64,000 nt of DNA from Flavobacterium akiainvivens (GCF_001278115.1 NZ_LIYD01000005.1:4350813-4414812); one strand, 5' to 3'. Counted from the stretch's first letter, positions 51,401-61,166 are shown. Numbers and translations: made by a program. Notes: generated by a model not told the origin, from the sequence alone.

Positions 51401-53723
51401 TGATGCTGTTTCTGGATGTGTAAATGCGTCACAATCTGTAACCATTACGGTTAACCCACTACCTACTCCAATTGTGGCTCCTGCTACCGTTGCTGTGTGT
51501 GAAGGCGGCCTTGGCCAGATTACAGCTACAGGTGGTGTAGTTACATCTACCGTATTTGCTGAGAATTTTAATGCTGCTTCAACACAATTTAGTGTTGCTG
51601 CAACTACTGGTACTGCAACTGCAGACCTGAATACTACTTATTTTGCTGAAGGTACAGGTTCTGTAAGGTTTAATACTGCCAGCGCAGGTGCTAATGTGAA
51701 CTATAATGTTAATTCAAACATTAACCTTTCAGGATACACATCTGCACAGTTAACCTTTACACACATTGCAGCAATGGAGGGTGTTACGTATTCTTATGAT
51801 CTTGGTTATGTAGAATATTCTACCAATGGTGGTACTACATGGTCATCATTCCCTACATCTGCTTATGCAGGTAATGGTACACTTGTTTCATATATAGGCA
51901 CGGGTACTTCTTCTCCTGTAGAAGGTGTTGCTTTCTCAAGCAAAAGTTATACTGACTGGAATGCCCAGTTTACAGATGCGGCATCAACCCCGGGTACAGC
52001 ACCTGCTGCTTCTCTTTGGAAAACAGAAACCATAAACATACCAGCTGCTGCATTAACGTCGCAGTTCAGGGTGAGGTTCAGGTATACTACAGATGGTTCT
52101 GTATGGTACTATGGCTGGATGATTGACGATGTTAAAGTAACAGCTCAGTCTTCTCAAATAGTATGGTCTCCTGCTGCTAACCTGTTTACAGATGCTGCCG
52201 GTACACAGGCTTATGTTGCCGGTACTGTATCGCCAACGGTTTATGCTGCGCCAACTGCTGCTGCAACTTATACTGCAAGTGCTACTAACAGTGTAACCGG
52301 CTGTAACGTATCGGCTACCGTAAATGTAGCCGTTACTGTAACTCCGGCCCCAACTGCCGATGCTACCCAAACATTCTGCGGTAGCGCTACCGTGGCCGAC
52401 CTTGATGCTACAGGTACAACTATACAATGGTATACTGCTGCTACAGGTGGTACAGCGCTTACGGCTACTACTACTCTTGCTACAGGTAACTATTATGCTA
52501 CGCAAACCCTTAACGGTTGCCAAAGCTTTACCAGGACTCCTGTTGCTGTTGTGGTTAATATAACGGCTGCTCCTACGGCTGATGCACAATCATTCTGTAA
52601 TGCTGCCACTGTGGCTGACCTTGATGCTACGGGTGCAGGTATACAATGGTATGCTGCTGCTACAGGTGGTGCAGCCCTTGCTGCTGATGCTGCCCTTGCA
52701 TCTGGCAACTACTATGCATCTCAAACTATTGATGGTTGTGAAAGCGTAAGGACAGAAGTTGCTGTTGTAGTTAATGTAACGGCTGCTCCTACGGCTGATG
52801 CACAAACATTCTGTAATGCTGCTACCGTGGCTGACCTTGATGCTACAGGTGCAGGTATACAATGGTATGCTGCTGCTACAGGCGGTACAGCCCTTGCTGC
52901 CGATGCTGCCCTTGCATCTGGTAATTACTATGCATCTCAAACTGTAGATGGCTGCGAAAGCACTGCAAGGACAGAGGTTGCTGTTGTGATTAATGTAACA
53001 GCTGCTCCTACGGCTGATGCACAAACATTCTGTAATGCTGCTGCCGTGGCTGACCTTGATGCTACAGGTACAGGTATTAAGTGGTATGCTGCTGCTACAG
53101 GCGGTACAGCCCTTGCTGCTGATGCTGCCCTTGCTACCGGTAACTACTATGCATCTCAAACCGTTGACGGCTGTGAAAGTGCTGCAAGGGTAGAGGTAGC
53201 GGTAACGGTTAATGTAACACCGGCTGTTGAAGGCGAGGTAACTCAGGAAGTAACTATTGAGCAGGGTGAAACTGCTACCATTGAAGATATTGAGGTTACT
53301 GCTACAGGCACTGTAACCTGGTATGCTACTGAGGCCGACGCTATAGACGGTACAAACCCGCTTGCTGTTACTACAGAGCTGGTAACAGGTGCTACTTATT
53401 ATGCTGTTCAAACTATTGATGGCTGTACAAGTGCCGATGTGCTTGCTGTAACTATTACTGTTACAATGGGCAAAGGTGAGTTTAATGCTGCTGCATTTAG
53501 CTACTATCCTAACCCGGTTAAAGATGTGGTTACTGTGTCTTATAACAAAGAAATTACTTCGGTAACTGTAGTAAACCTTTTAGGCCAGCAGGTTATAAAA
53601 GTAGCTCCAAATACTACTGAGGTTAAAATTGATATGTCTGGCCTTGCTGAAGGTAGCTATATGCTAACAGTACAGTCTGGCAATGCAGTAAAAACAATTA
53701 AAGTTATAAAATCAGCGAATTAA
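48447..53723 (+). CDS. Giant surface protein with T9SS type A sorting domain and four tandem repeats
   Basis: A 1758-residue secreted protein. A signal peptide (MKKFTFLIALLLVSLTGFGQ) is followed by a beta-jelly-roll region to about residue 180, three fibronectin type III-like domains (about 185-275, 280-375, 555-655; pattern TTYYVFVRSIC), and Ig/PKD-like stretches with SVTITVNPLP. Residues about 1300-1590 are four tandem repeats of 72-75 residues (unit ADAQTFCNAATVADLDATG), copies 2-4 nearly identical. It ends in a T9SS type A domain (AFSYYPNPVKDVVTVSYN through LLGQQVI to TIKVIKSAN). Two Cys per repeat could form disulfides. Its DNA has many GCT and ACA codons, unlike the housekeeping genes. 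Likely an adhesin or motility-related surface protein, not an enzyme that I can see. Confidence 0.9.
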   Translation: MKKFTFLIALLLVSLTGFGQVSYNYGWEPTGLGSWVEGGSSGWFSRNTAAPCTGTGAVRANTYYNGTSTLRSPNLGTSNGGPVTLGYAYKALLYGSTTQAVPAAEVSLQVQYASSTTGPWTTVQVINSANHNESASCSAQSVTFTPATGDLYVRFIFTAVGEESDIHYYLDDIAVSQGAVPSCLAPTALASSSVAANSAVISFTASASAPSGGYEYYRSTTATVPAASVTATGTITSGATISGLTPLTTYYVFVRSICGADSVSAWSAATTFSTPASCLPPTAFTLTGLGSATASFGWTPAVANPGSGYDYYLSTSSTAPTATVTVTGTQESGATLALNNLTPDTQYYIWVRSNCGGGDTSVWTSSISFRTDCTASMPVDTVETFASYTGAMPGPSCWREGTGILGATPITLTGSSSTWTNGTYNNTTGHANGTAVTINLYGADNEWFVSPPLDLGTTVDYQLEYSASVVPWSATTPVTNMGEKFVKVVVSTDGGATWSEANVIKTYDNSNIPSTSINEIISLANYTGTVKIGFYAYSTTTAQDLRFYIDNFKVSPIPQCSLPVSPVFVSATDNAAVISWTAPATAPAQGYEYYVGTTNTAPAATATATGNVGAGVTTANLSNLTPITTYYVWVRSKCTATLTSEWVGPVMFGTLCDSGEVLTTTPDSVCGQGAATLEATANTGATIKWYAAAAGGTALATGASFTTPVITATTNYYVSAGNASTGVDSTVGAGVSTSDTYSNPFYSLWSNNHTQHLITAAELQAAGLTAGNINSVALDVTAAGSLPMIDLTIKIGTSNATAMTAFVANDAFQTVYTGASYMPTTGVNTFVFTTPYNWDGTSNIVVEFCHGNSASSSTMNRMVKTDATPYVSTVKFHTSDATAANVACGATTGTNLASYSVRPQFIFNGAGLCMSARQQVVATVTAAPAVTVSATDAQLCPGESTQISVTSDNDDYTYVWMPGNLTGATQTVSPTATTVYTVTATDAVSGCVNASQSVTITVNPLPTPIVAPATVAVCEGGLGQITATGGVVTSTVFAENFNAASTQFSVAATTGTATADLNTTYFAEGTGSVRFNTASAGANVNYNVNSNINLSGYTSAQLTFTHIAAMEGVTYSYDLGYVEYSTNGGTTWSSFPTSAYAGNGTLVSYIGTGTSSPVEGVAFSSKSYTDWNAQFTDAASTPGTAPAASLWKTETINIPAAALTSQFRVRFRYTTDGSVWYYGWMIDDVKVTAQSSQIVWSPAANLFTDAAGTQAYVAGTVSPTVYAAPTAAATYTASATNSVTGCNVSATVNVAVTVTPAPTADATQTFCGSATVADLDATGTTIQWYTAATGGTALTATTTLATGNYYATQTLNGCQSFTRTPVAVVVNITAAPTADAQSFCNAATVADLDATGAGIQWYAAATGGAALAADAALASGNYYASQTIDGCESVRTEVAVVVNVTAAPTADAQTFCNAATVADLDATGAGIQWYAAATGGTALAADAALASGNYYASQTVDGCESTARTEVAVVINVTAAPTADAQTFCNAAAVADLDATGTGIKWYAAATGGTALAADAALATGNYYASQTVDGCESAARVEVAVTVNVTPAVEGEVTQEVTIEQGETATIEDIEVTATGTVTWYATEADAIDGTNPLAVTTELVTGATYYAVQTIDGCTSADVLAVTITVTMGKGEFNAAAFSYYPNPVKDVVTVSYNKEITSVTVVNLLGQQVIKVAPNTTEVKIDMSGLAEGSYMLTVQSGNAVKTIKVIKSAN
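52340..53215 (+). repeat. Four tandem 216-225-bp repeats in the coding sequence
   Basis: The unit starting GCTGCTCCTACGGCTGATGC occurs at 52566, 52782 and 53001 (spacings 216 and 219 bases); a more diverged first unit lies at about 52340. The spacings are multiples of three, so the frame is kept. Confidence 0.85.
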
Positions 53724-53747
53724 TACTCCTGTAATTATAAAAAAGTG

Positions 53748-53777
53748 TAGCCGCCCATTTGGGCGGCTATTTTTTTT
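53748..53777 (+). terminator. Terminator of the first giant gene
   Basis: A 9-bp GC-rich stem (TAGCCGCCC with GGGCGGCTA, loop ATTT) and eight T. Confidence 0.85.
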
Positions 53778-54047
53778 GGCGCTAACGGAGTATTATGTTT
53801 TTTAGTATAATTGAGGTTTAAAAATTTTTAAAATTTTCACTATTTAGAATTTGTAAGAATAAAAAATGTATTAATTTATTGTTTATTATGTAATAATTTA
53901 TATAAAAAAGCATATTGTGTTACGATTAGTTGTGATAAAATTCGGTTTAATTATTTTTTAACTAAAAGTTAATGTTGTTGGTAGGGTAGTGTAATTTCGT
54001 TAACAAAATTTTATAATTTTATTAACAGAACTTAAATATTTTAAAAA

Positions 54048-57000
54048 ATGAAGAACACTACTATTGTCAGTGTTTCAGGTTATGGGAAAAGCCTGAAACG
54101 TTGGCGAACAGGGCTTTATGCCTTATTTGCAATGTTGTGTATTTCGGTGTCCACATACGCTCAGGGGTATGTCACTATTGGTACACAAGGAACCCAAAGC
54201 GGTAATACTACTTCCAGTCCGGTAAATGGTTATTATGAAAGCCGCCACATACAAATAGTATATACAGCTGCCGAAATGGCTGTGGCAGGAGGTGTTACAG
54301 GTAACATCTCTAAATTGGCATGGGATGTTTCTGCTGTTTATGCAGGCGGTGCATTGCCGGGCTATACTGTAAAGATGGCGCATATTACTACGCCTGATAT
54401 TCCTACTACTACTTTTATTACTTCAGGGTTTACTACTGTTAAAACCGCATTTGGCTATACGCCTGCGCTGGGTTTTAATGATATTACATTTGATACCCCT
54501 TTTAACTGGAATGGTACGGATAACATTGTTATAGATATTTGCTTTAACGGTGCACCTTATCTTTCGCCTTATGGGCAATGCTGGAATTACACAGGTGTGA
54601 ATAATAACTACAGGAGCCAGCAGGCCGATGGGTCTGACCTTTGTGGCAGTGCTACGGCCAACCAAACCTATTCGGCTAAGCCAAGGGTAAGGTTTTTAAT
54701 GCAAATGGCTTCGTGCTTTTCGCCTACAGGTGTAACGGCAGCGGCTACCGCCACTACTACGGGTGCAGTAAACTGGACTGCTTCATCAAGTGTGCCTGCC
54801 AACGGCTACCAGTATTATTACAGTAGTACAAATACAGCGCCTACTGCTTCATCTACACCTTCGGGCAGTGTTGGGGCCGGTGTTACTACTGCGCCGCTTT
54901 CCGGGCTTACATCAAATACCACCTATTATGTATGGGTAAGGAGTGTCTGTAGTGCATCAGAAAACAGCAGCTGGAGTGCATCTACAACTTTTACTACTCC
55001 GTGCGACCCTACTGTGGTGCCTTACTACCAGGATTTTAATGCTGTAACCACGCCGGCTCTTCCGGAGTGTACCGTAGTGCAAAATGCCGGTACAGGTAAC
55101 CTTTGGTATACTTCAAACCCTAATGGCAGTGGTTTTACAACAAATGCGCTAAGGTATTCGTGGAACGGTACTAATGCTGCCAATGCATGGTTTTTTTTAA
55201 GGGGGATTACCCTAACAGCCGGAACTTCATACAGGGTTTCTTATAAATATGGCAATAACAGTACTTTTTATACAGAAAAAGTAAAGGTAATGTATGGCAC
55301 TGCAAATGTGGCTTCGTCAATGACGCTGCCGCTGGCAGACCATAACGCTGTAACAGGCGGTGTGCCTACAACTACATTTGTAGATTTTATACCGGCAACA
55401 ACCGGTGTATATTATATAGGTTTTAATGCTTATTCTATTGCTAACCAGGACCAGCTGTATCTTGATGATATTAGTGTAACGGTAACGCCTACCTGCGAGG
55501 CTCCAACAGCTGTTAGCGGCCTGGTGGTATCTACAACATCGGGCACTGTTAGCTGGACGGCCTCTACAAGTGTTCCTGCTGAAGGTTATGAATATTATTA
55601 TGCTACAACTAATACTCCGCCCACAGCTGCTACAGCAGCTTCAGGAACGGTGGCGGCAGGGGTAACTACGGCTGCAATAACCGGCCTTACGGCAAATACT
55701 ACTTATTATGTATGGGTACGATCTGTATGTACTGCTACAGATAAAAGTACCTGGGAGGGTATTGCAAGCTTCTTTACCGGTTACTGTACACCGGCTCCGG
55801 TAAGCCAGGATAATAGCGGTATTACAAACTTTACCATGGGTACCATAAACAACACTACGCAATCTGAAACCGGTTATTATGGAGATTATTCGGCGCAGTC
55901 ATCAAGCCATTCACTGGGCTCTACGGTAAACTTTAGCGTTACCTATGCTACAGGTTTTACCTATGGAACTAAAATTTGGGTTGACTGGAATAATGACCTT
56001 GATTTTAATGATGAAGGGGAGCAGGTTTACTATGGCTTGTCTACTGATGCTAACCCTACAACGCTTTCGGGTTCATTTGTGGTTCCTGTAACTGCGGCTT
56101 TGGGCAACCACAGGCTAAGGATAGGTGGTACTGATAATGACCTTGGCGGCACGCCATGCTACACAGGCTCATGGGGTAGCTATGAAGATTATACCATTAA
56201 TGTGTTTATGCCACCGGCTCCTGTAGTTACGGCTTTTACACCTGCATCTTATTGTGCTGCTACAGGCGAAATAACCATTACAGGTACAGATCTTCTTAAT
56301 GCTACATTAAGTATAGGTGGTACAGCGGTAACGCCACTTACATCTAACAGCAATACACAAATAGTGGCTACAGTACCTGCGGGTGTAACGGGTACGGTAA
56401 GTATTACAACTGTGGCCGGTACATTTACCACCGCCACATCATTTACAGTAACTACACCGGCTGCCTTTACACTAAGTGCCGAAGATGCTACTATATGTAA
56501 TGGAGCCGCCACTACTGCAATTACAGTTACAGAAGGTGCATCATCTTTTGATACTTACGTTTGGGAACCTTCTACAGGTGTAAGCGGTTCGGCTGAAGCC
56601 GGATGGACGTTTAACCCAACCACTACTACAGAGTATGTACTTACGGCATCGCAGTCGGCAGGCCCGTGTGTGGTTAATGCTATGGTAAACGTAACGGTTA
56701 ACCCGTTGCCTAACCCTGTAATGGTAACCCCTGCTACGGCATCTGCCTGCCCTAACCAGCCGGTAATGCTAACCGCTACAGGTGGCGAGTCATTCATACC
56801 TTCTACATACTGTTCTCCAACGGTGGGCAACGTGGGTGCATCTGGCGACTACCTTAACAACTTCTCTTTTGCAAACATTACAAATAATAACAGCGGCGAT
56901 GCAGTAAGCGATTATACATTCTATAGTGCCCTTACGGCAAACGTAACCGGTGGTACTGCTTATGATATATCGCTACAGTCTGGCAACCCTACATGGCTGC

Positions 57001-59408
57001 AATACTTCAGGGTGTGGATAGATTATGACCATAGTGGTACTTTTGAAGACAGCGAAAGTGTGTTTAACTCTACAACAGGTGTAAACTCTTCTACCACAGT
57101 AACCGGCAGTATAACTATACCTGCTACTGCTACAAACGGTGTAACCCGCATGAGGGTGCTGTGCAGCTACAACACACAATCTAATGCTACACAAGATTGT
57201 GCATGGACCGGTTTTGGTGAATATGAAGACTATAACGTAAACATTACAGGTGCTACAAACCCTGTTGATTATGTTTGGGCTCCGGTAACAGGCCTGTTTA
57301 CTGATGCTGCTGCTACCGTGCCCTATGTGGCGGGAACTGCTACACAGGTGGTGTATGCGCTGCCATCGGCTACAGCTACGTATACTGCTACAGCTTCTAC
57401 AGACCTTGGATGCAGCATATCAGGAAGTTCGGTGCTTACACTTTACAATACAGAGGCGCCAACAGCTGTTAGCCCGCAAAACTTTGTAGGTATTACCTAT
57501 GTTTCAGAACTTGAAGCTACAGGCACTGCCATACAGTGGTATACAGCGGCTACAGGCGGTACGGCCCTTGCTGCTACTACTGAAGTTACAAGCGGTACTT
57601 ATTATGCCACACAAACCCTTAACGGATGCGAAAGCGTTGTGCGTACGCCTGTAGTAATTTCGGTTATACTTCCTGAAATGGACTGGGTAAACCTGCAATG
57701 GCCGGCCGAACTTTCTATAGTGCAGGGTTCAACAGGCGATGTATATGCGCAGGGCTATGAGCCGGGTATTACTCCCGGTGCGGGCCCGGGCATAGGTGTG
57801 CAGGCCTGGATAGGCGTTAGCACATCTAACACTAACCCTAATACCTGGACTACCTGGATACCTATGACGTTTAACACACAGGTGGGTAATAACGATGAGT
57901 TTGTGGCTGCAATAGGCGCTGGCCTTGCGCCGGGTACTTACTACTATGCCAGCAGGTTTATGCTTCCTGAAGGGCCGTATAAATATGGTGGCTACAGTGC
58001 TACAGGTGGTTCGTTTTGGGATGGTACTGCTGCTGTAAGCGGTGTGCTTACAGTAACCTGCGGTACTCCTGCGCCTGTAGGTGTTGCAATCCAGGAAATT
58101 GTGACAGAAGGCACCGTGGCAGACCTTATTGCCGAAGGAGCTTCTGTACAATGGTATGCTGCTGCTACAGGTGGCACTGCCTTAAGTGCAGGTACAGCCC
58201 TTGTTGATGGTGCTACTTATTATGCTACCCAAACCTTAAACGGCTGCGAAAGCCCAGAAAGGTTCGCTGTAACGGTTTCTATTATAGAGTACACGCTTGA
58301 TTTTGTAAACCTGCAATGGCCTGCCGAGGTTACTGTGGTTGAAGGCAGCGATGCTACTATCTATGCCCAGGTTTATGAGCCAAATGTTACGCCTGGTGCA
58401 GGCCCCGGTATAGGTGTTACGGTACTTATAGGTATCAGCACAGAGAATACGGACCCGTCTACATGGACAGAGTGGATACCTATGACGTTTAATACACAGG
58501 TAGGTAATAATGATGAGTTTATGGCTGCGGTGGGCGCTAACCTTGCGCCGGGTACTTATTACTATGCCGTTGCCGGACAGCTTAACGACGGTGCTTATGT
58601 ATATGGAGGCTACAGCGCTGCAGGCGGTGGTACATGGGATGGCGATGTTAACGTAAGCGGTGTTATTACCGTGGTGTGCTATACAGCTGCACCATTTAGT
58701 TTTAGCGGACAGCAAATAGTATGTGCCGGTGGTACAATTGCCGACCTGAGCGCTGAAGGCAGCGAAATACAATGGTATGCTGCTGCTACAGGCGGTGTTG
58801 CCCTTACAGGTGATGCAGCCATTGTTGAAGGTACCGTATATTATGCCAGCCAAACCGTTAACGGTTGCGAAAGCTTTGGCAGGGTAGCGGTTACAGCTTA
58901 TATTAATGTGGTAGACGCCCCTGAAGCTGAAAACCAGGAAGTGAGCTACACAGCTACAACCGCCGCTACTATAGATGATATTGTGATTGAAAGCTATGGC
59001 GCTACCATAACATGGTATGCATCTGAAGCTGATGCCCTTGCGGGTACTAATGCAATAGCACCGGGTACTGAAATAGAAAGCGGTACGTATTATGCAGTTG
59101 CTGTTTTGGGTGGCTGTACAAGCGCCCCGGTGGCTGTAACTGTAGAAACAGTACTGGGTGCTGGCGGGTTTGATATGGCGGCATTCAGCTACTGGCCAAA
59201 CCCTGTTAGCAACGTGCTAAACGTTTCTTATACCCAGGAAATTACTTCTGTAATAGTGTATAACCTTATTGGCCAGCAGGTAATTGCACTTGCGCCAAAT
59301 GCCACAGAGGTTAAAATAGATATGGCTGCACTTGCCGAAGGCACCTACACAATCAAGGTGTTTGCAGGCAACTCCGCAGAGACAATTCGCGTTGTTAAAA
59401 AGCAGTAG
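54048..59408 (+). CDS. Giant surface protein, paralogue with GEVED domains and T9SS type A sorting domain
   Basis: A 1786-residue protein. Its signal is long (about 40 residues, ending LCISVSTYAQ). It carries Fn3-like domains (about 225-318 and 490-580), two GEVED domains (about 637-720 and 918-1067; GTKIWVDWNNDLDFNDEGEQVYYG and YFRVWIDYDHSGTFEDSE), an IPT/TIG-like domain near 730-800, and a duplicated 125-residue module (about 1210-1336 and 1417-1543; VNLQWPAEL and TFNTQVGNNDEF in both). The C-terminal T9SS type A domain (AFSYWPNPVSNVLNVSY) is close to that of its neighbour at 48447. The upstream 324 bases are AT-rich; a weak -7-like TAATTTCG lies at 53992-53999. Confidence 0.9.
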   Translation: MKNTTIVSVSGYGKSLKRWRTGLYALFAMLCISVSTYAQGYVTIGTQGTQSGNTTSSPVNGYYESRHIQIVYTAAEMAVAGGVTGNISKLAWDVSAVYAGGALPGYTVKMAHITTPDIPTTTFITSGFTTVKTAFGYTPALGFNDITFDTPFNWNGTDNIVIDICFNGAPYLSPYGQCWNYTGVNNNYRSQQADGSDLCGSATANQTYSAKPRVRFLMQMASCFSPTGVTAAATATTTGAVNWTASSSVPANGYQYYYSSTNTAPTASSTPSGSVGAGVTTAPLSGLTSNTTYYVWVRSVCSASENSSWSASTTFTTPCDPTVVPYYQDFNAVTTPALPECTVVQNAGTGNLWYTSNPNGSGFTTNALRYSWNGTNAANAWFFLRGITLTAGTSYRVSYKYGNNSTFYTEKVKVMYGTANVASSMTLPLADHNAVTGGVPTTTFVDFIPATTGVYYIGFNAYSIANQDQLYLDDISVTVTPTCEAPTAVSGLVVSTTSGTVSWTASTSVPAEGYEYYYATTNTPPTAATAASGTVAAGVTTAAITGLTANTTYYVWVRSVCTATDKSTWEGIASFFTGYCTPAPVSQDNSGITNFTMGTINNTTQSETGYYGDYSAQSSSHSLGSTVNFSVTYATGFTYGTKIWVDWNNDLDFNDEGEQVYYGLSTDANPTTLSGSFVVPVTAALGNHRLRIGGTDNDLGGTPCYTGSWGSYEDYTINVFMPPAPVVTAFTPASYCAATGEITITGTDLLNATLSIGGTAVTPLTSNSNTQIVATVPAGVTGTVSITTVAGTFTTATSFTVTTPAAFTLSAEDATICNGAATTAITVTEGASSFDTYVWEPSTGVSGSAEAGWTFNPTTTTEYVLTASQSAGPCVVNAMVNVTVNPLPNPVMVTPATASACPNQPVMLTATGGESFIPSTYCSPTVGNVGASGDYLNNFSFANITNNNSGDAVSDYTFYSALTANVTGGTAYDISLQSGNPTWLQYFRVWIDYDHSGTFEDSESVFNSTTGVNSSTTVTGSITIPATATNGVTRMRVLCSYNTQSNATQDCAWTGFGEYEDYNVNITGATNPVDYVWAPVTGLFTDAAATVPYVAGTATQVVYALPSATATYTATASTDLGCSISGSSVLTLYNTEAPTAVSPQNFVGITYVSELEATGTAIQWYTAATGGTALAATTEVTSGTYYATQTLNGCESVVRTPVVISVILPEMDWVNLQWPAELSIVQGSTGDVYAQGYEPGITPGAGPGIGVQAWIGVSTSNTNPNTWTTWIPMTFNTQVGNNDEFVAAIGAGLAPGTYYYASRFMLPEGPYKYGGYSATGGSFWDGTAAVSGVLTVTCGTPAPVGVAIQEIVTEGTVADLIAEGASVQWYAAATGGTALSAGTALVDGATYYATQTLNGCESPERFAVTVSIIEYTLDFVNLQWPAEVTVVEGSDATIYAQVYEPNVTPGAGPGIGVTVLIGISTENTDPSTWTEWIPMTFNTQVGNNDEFMAAVGANLAPGTYYYAVAGQLNDGAYVYGGYSAAGGGTWDGDVNVSGVITVVCYTAAPFSFSGQQIVCAGGTIADLSAEGSEIQWYAAATGGVALTGDAAIVEGTVYYASQTVNGCESFGRVAVTAYINVVDAPEAENQEVSYTATTAATIDDIVIESYGATITWYASEADALAGTNAIAPGTEIESGTYYAVAVLGGCTSAPVAVTVETVLGAGGFDMAAFSYWPNPVSNVLNVSYTQEITSVIVYNLIGQQVIALAPNATEVKIDMAALAEGTYTIKVFAGNSAETIRVVKKQ

Positions 59409-59451
59409 TGTAAGTTAATTAAAGTGTCCCTGCCTTTAAAGTAGGGAAATT

Positions 59452-59479
59452 AAGCCACCGGTTTCGGTGGCTTTTTTTA
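59452..59479 (+). terminator. Terminator of the second giant gene
   Basis: A 9-bp stem (AAGCCACCG with CGGTGGCTT, loop GTTT) followed by T. Confidence 0.85.
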
Positions 59480-59489
59480 TTTTTAACAG

Positions 59490-59497
59490 TAACTTTG
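59490..59497 (+). promoter_or_regulatory. -7 box of the glycosyltransferase-coaE unit
   Basis: TAACTTTG, 15 bases before the ATG at 59513. Confidence 0.5.
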
Positions 59498-59512
59498 TTA
59501 AAAAATAACACA

Positions 59513-60514
59513 ATGCAGTTTTCGCTGATTATACCGGTGTACAACCGCCCGGATGAAATTGAAGAACTTTTGGAAAGCCTGGTGCAGCAAACCTATAAAG
59601 ACCGGTTTGAAGTGGTGGTGGTAGAAGACGGCTCTACCATACCCTGTGGCGATGTGGTGGCGAAGTTTGAGGGCAGGCTGTTTATATCGTATTATTTTAA
59701 GGCAAACAGCGGCCCGGGCGACAGCCGTAACTTTGGCATGAAAAAAGCCCAGGGCAGTTATTTCCTGATATTCGATTCTGATTGTGTTATACCCCCACAC
59801 TACCTGCAAAGCGTGCACGACAACCTTGAAAAAGGGTATGTAGACTGTTTTGGTGGGCCCGATGCGGCGCTCGACAGCTTTAGCACGGTGCAAAAGGCAA
59901 TAAACTTTGCCATGACTTCGTTTTTAACAACAGGAGGGATTAGGGGCAAGTCAGAAAAAATAGAAAAATTCCAGCCACGCAGTTTCAATATGGGTATAAG
60001 CAGGGAGGCTTTTGAGGCTTCGCAGGGTTTTGGCAACATACACCCCGGCGAAGACCCAGACCTTTCTATACGCCTGTGGAGGCTGGGCTACAACACCCGC
60101 CTTTTTAATGATAGCTATGTATACCACAAACGCAGGATAGACTGGCAAAAGTTTTACAAGCAGGTAAATAAGTTTGGCAAATGCAGGCCCATACTTGATA
60201 AGTGGCATCCGCAGTATAAAAAGATAACCTTCTTGTTCCCTACACTGTTTATGCTGGGGCTTGCGGGCAGTGTACTGCTTTGGCTGTTTTTAGGGTTTTA
60301 CCAGTTTTTGGCATTTTATGGTGCTTATTTTGTGCTGGTATTTATCCTGTCGTCTATACAAAACAAGAGCCTTGCAGTAGGTGCCTATTCGCTTGTGGCG
60401 GTGTTTATCCAGTTTTATGGCTATGGCAGCGGTTATTTGCAATCGTTTACAAAGGTGCATTTAATGAAACAAAAGCCGCAGGAGGCTTTTCCTGAACTGT
60501 TTTTTAGGGTATGA
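59513..60514 (+). CDS. Membrane-anchored glycosyltransferase family 2
   Basis: A 333-residue protein starting at ATG 59513 (MQFSLIIPVYNRPDEIEELL). The family 2 catalytic domain has VVVVEDGSTIP, YFLIFDSDCVIPPHYL and GEDPDLSIRLWRLGYN. Two to three transmembrane segments lie at about residues 240-310 (TLFMLGLAGSVLLWLFLGF and later). It is probably anchored in the inner membrane with the catalytic part inside. coaE overlaps its end by 4 bases (ATGA). The linkage made is unknown. Confidence 0.85.
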   Translation: MQFSLIIPVYNRPDEIEELLESLVQQTYKDRFEVVVVEDGSTIPCGDVVAKFEGRLFISYYFKANSGPGDSRNFGMKKAQGSYFLIFDSDCVIPPHYLQSVHDNLEKGYVDCFGGPDAALDSFSTVQKAINFAMTSFLTTGGIRGKSEKIEKFQPRSFNMGISREAFEASQGFGNIHPGEDPDLSIRLWRLGYNTRLFNDSYVYHKRRIDWQKFYKQVNKFGKCRPILDKWHPQYKKITFLFPTLFMLGLAGSVLLWLFLGFYQFLAFYGAYFVLVFILSSIQNKSLAVGAYSLVAVFIQFYGYGSGYLQSFTKVHLMKQKPQEAFPELFFRV

Positions 60515-61101
60515 TTCCGAAGATAATAGGCTTAACGGGAGGTATAGGCAGCGGCAAGAGCACCATAGCGGGCTTTTTTGCCCAAATGGGCGTGCCGGTA
60601 TATATAGCCGATGACGAGGCTAAAAAAATACTGTACCTGCCCGATACTGTTATGCGGCTTAAAGACGTTTTTGGTGATGCTGTTTTTACCGATGGTATTC
60701 CCGACAGGGCAAAAATTGCGGCGCTGGTGTTTAATGACAAACAAAAGCTGGAGCAACTCAACGGTATTATACACCCCGCTGTGGCAAAACATTTTACCGA
60801 TTGGGTGCAGGGGCAAAGCGCCCCTTTTGTTATAAAGGAAACCGCAATACTGTTTGAAAGCGGCAGCTATAGAACGTGCGATGCCATAATAACCGTAACT
60901 GCACCCGAAGAAGTCAGGGTAGGGCGTGTTGTGCAGCGCGACGGTGTGCCCCGTGAAAAAGTGCTGGAGCGTATGGCCAACCAGTGGAGTGATGAGAAAA
61001 AGATTACACTGAGTAATTATATAATAAATAATGATACCCTTGAAAATGCCCGCGAACAGGCTGTTAAAATTTTTGATTTTCTGAATAAAATTGAAAATTG
61101 A
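60511..61101 (+). CDS. coaE: Dephospho-CoA kinase
   Basis: A 196-residue P-loop kinase for the last step of CoA synthesis. GLTGGIGSGKSTIAGFFAQMG is the Walker A region (residues 8-18), then ADDEAKKIL and VFNDKQKLEQLNGIIHP, typical of CoaE. The start overlaps the upstream glycosyltransferase by 4 bases (ATGA), so translation is probably coupled. coaBC is at 43086, elsewhere in the window. Confidence 0.94.
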   Translation: MIPKIIGLTGGIGSGKSTIAGFFAQMGVPVYIADDEAKKILYLPDTVMRLKDVFGDAVFTDGIPDRAKIAALVFNDKQKLEQLNGIIHPAVAKHFTDWVQGQSAPFVIKETAILFESGSYRTCDAIITVTAPEEVRVGRVVQRDGVPREKVLERMANQWSDEKKITLSNYIINNDTLENAREQAVKIFDFLNKIEN

Positions 61102-61153
61102 GGTTGCTTGTTAATGTTTGGTTAATATATTAAAGGTGTAAATGTTAAAATGT

Positions 61154-61161
61154 TAAGTTTG
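61154..61161 (+). promoter_or_regulatory. -7 box of the sensor kinase gene, five bases before the start codon
   Basis: TAAGTTTG matches TAnnTTTG and is followed by TAGTG and ATG at 61167. The mRNA may be leaderless or nearly so. Confidence 0.4.
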
Positions 61162-61166
61162 TAGTG

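Noticed and set aside
52590..53411. Long minus-strand frame of 273 codons in the repeat region of the first giant gene
   Set aside because: It is the antisense shadow of the in-frame tandem repeats and consists of Ser/Cys-rich low-complexity sequence.
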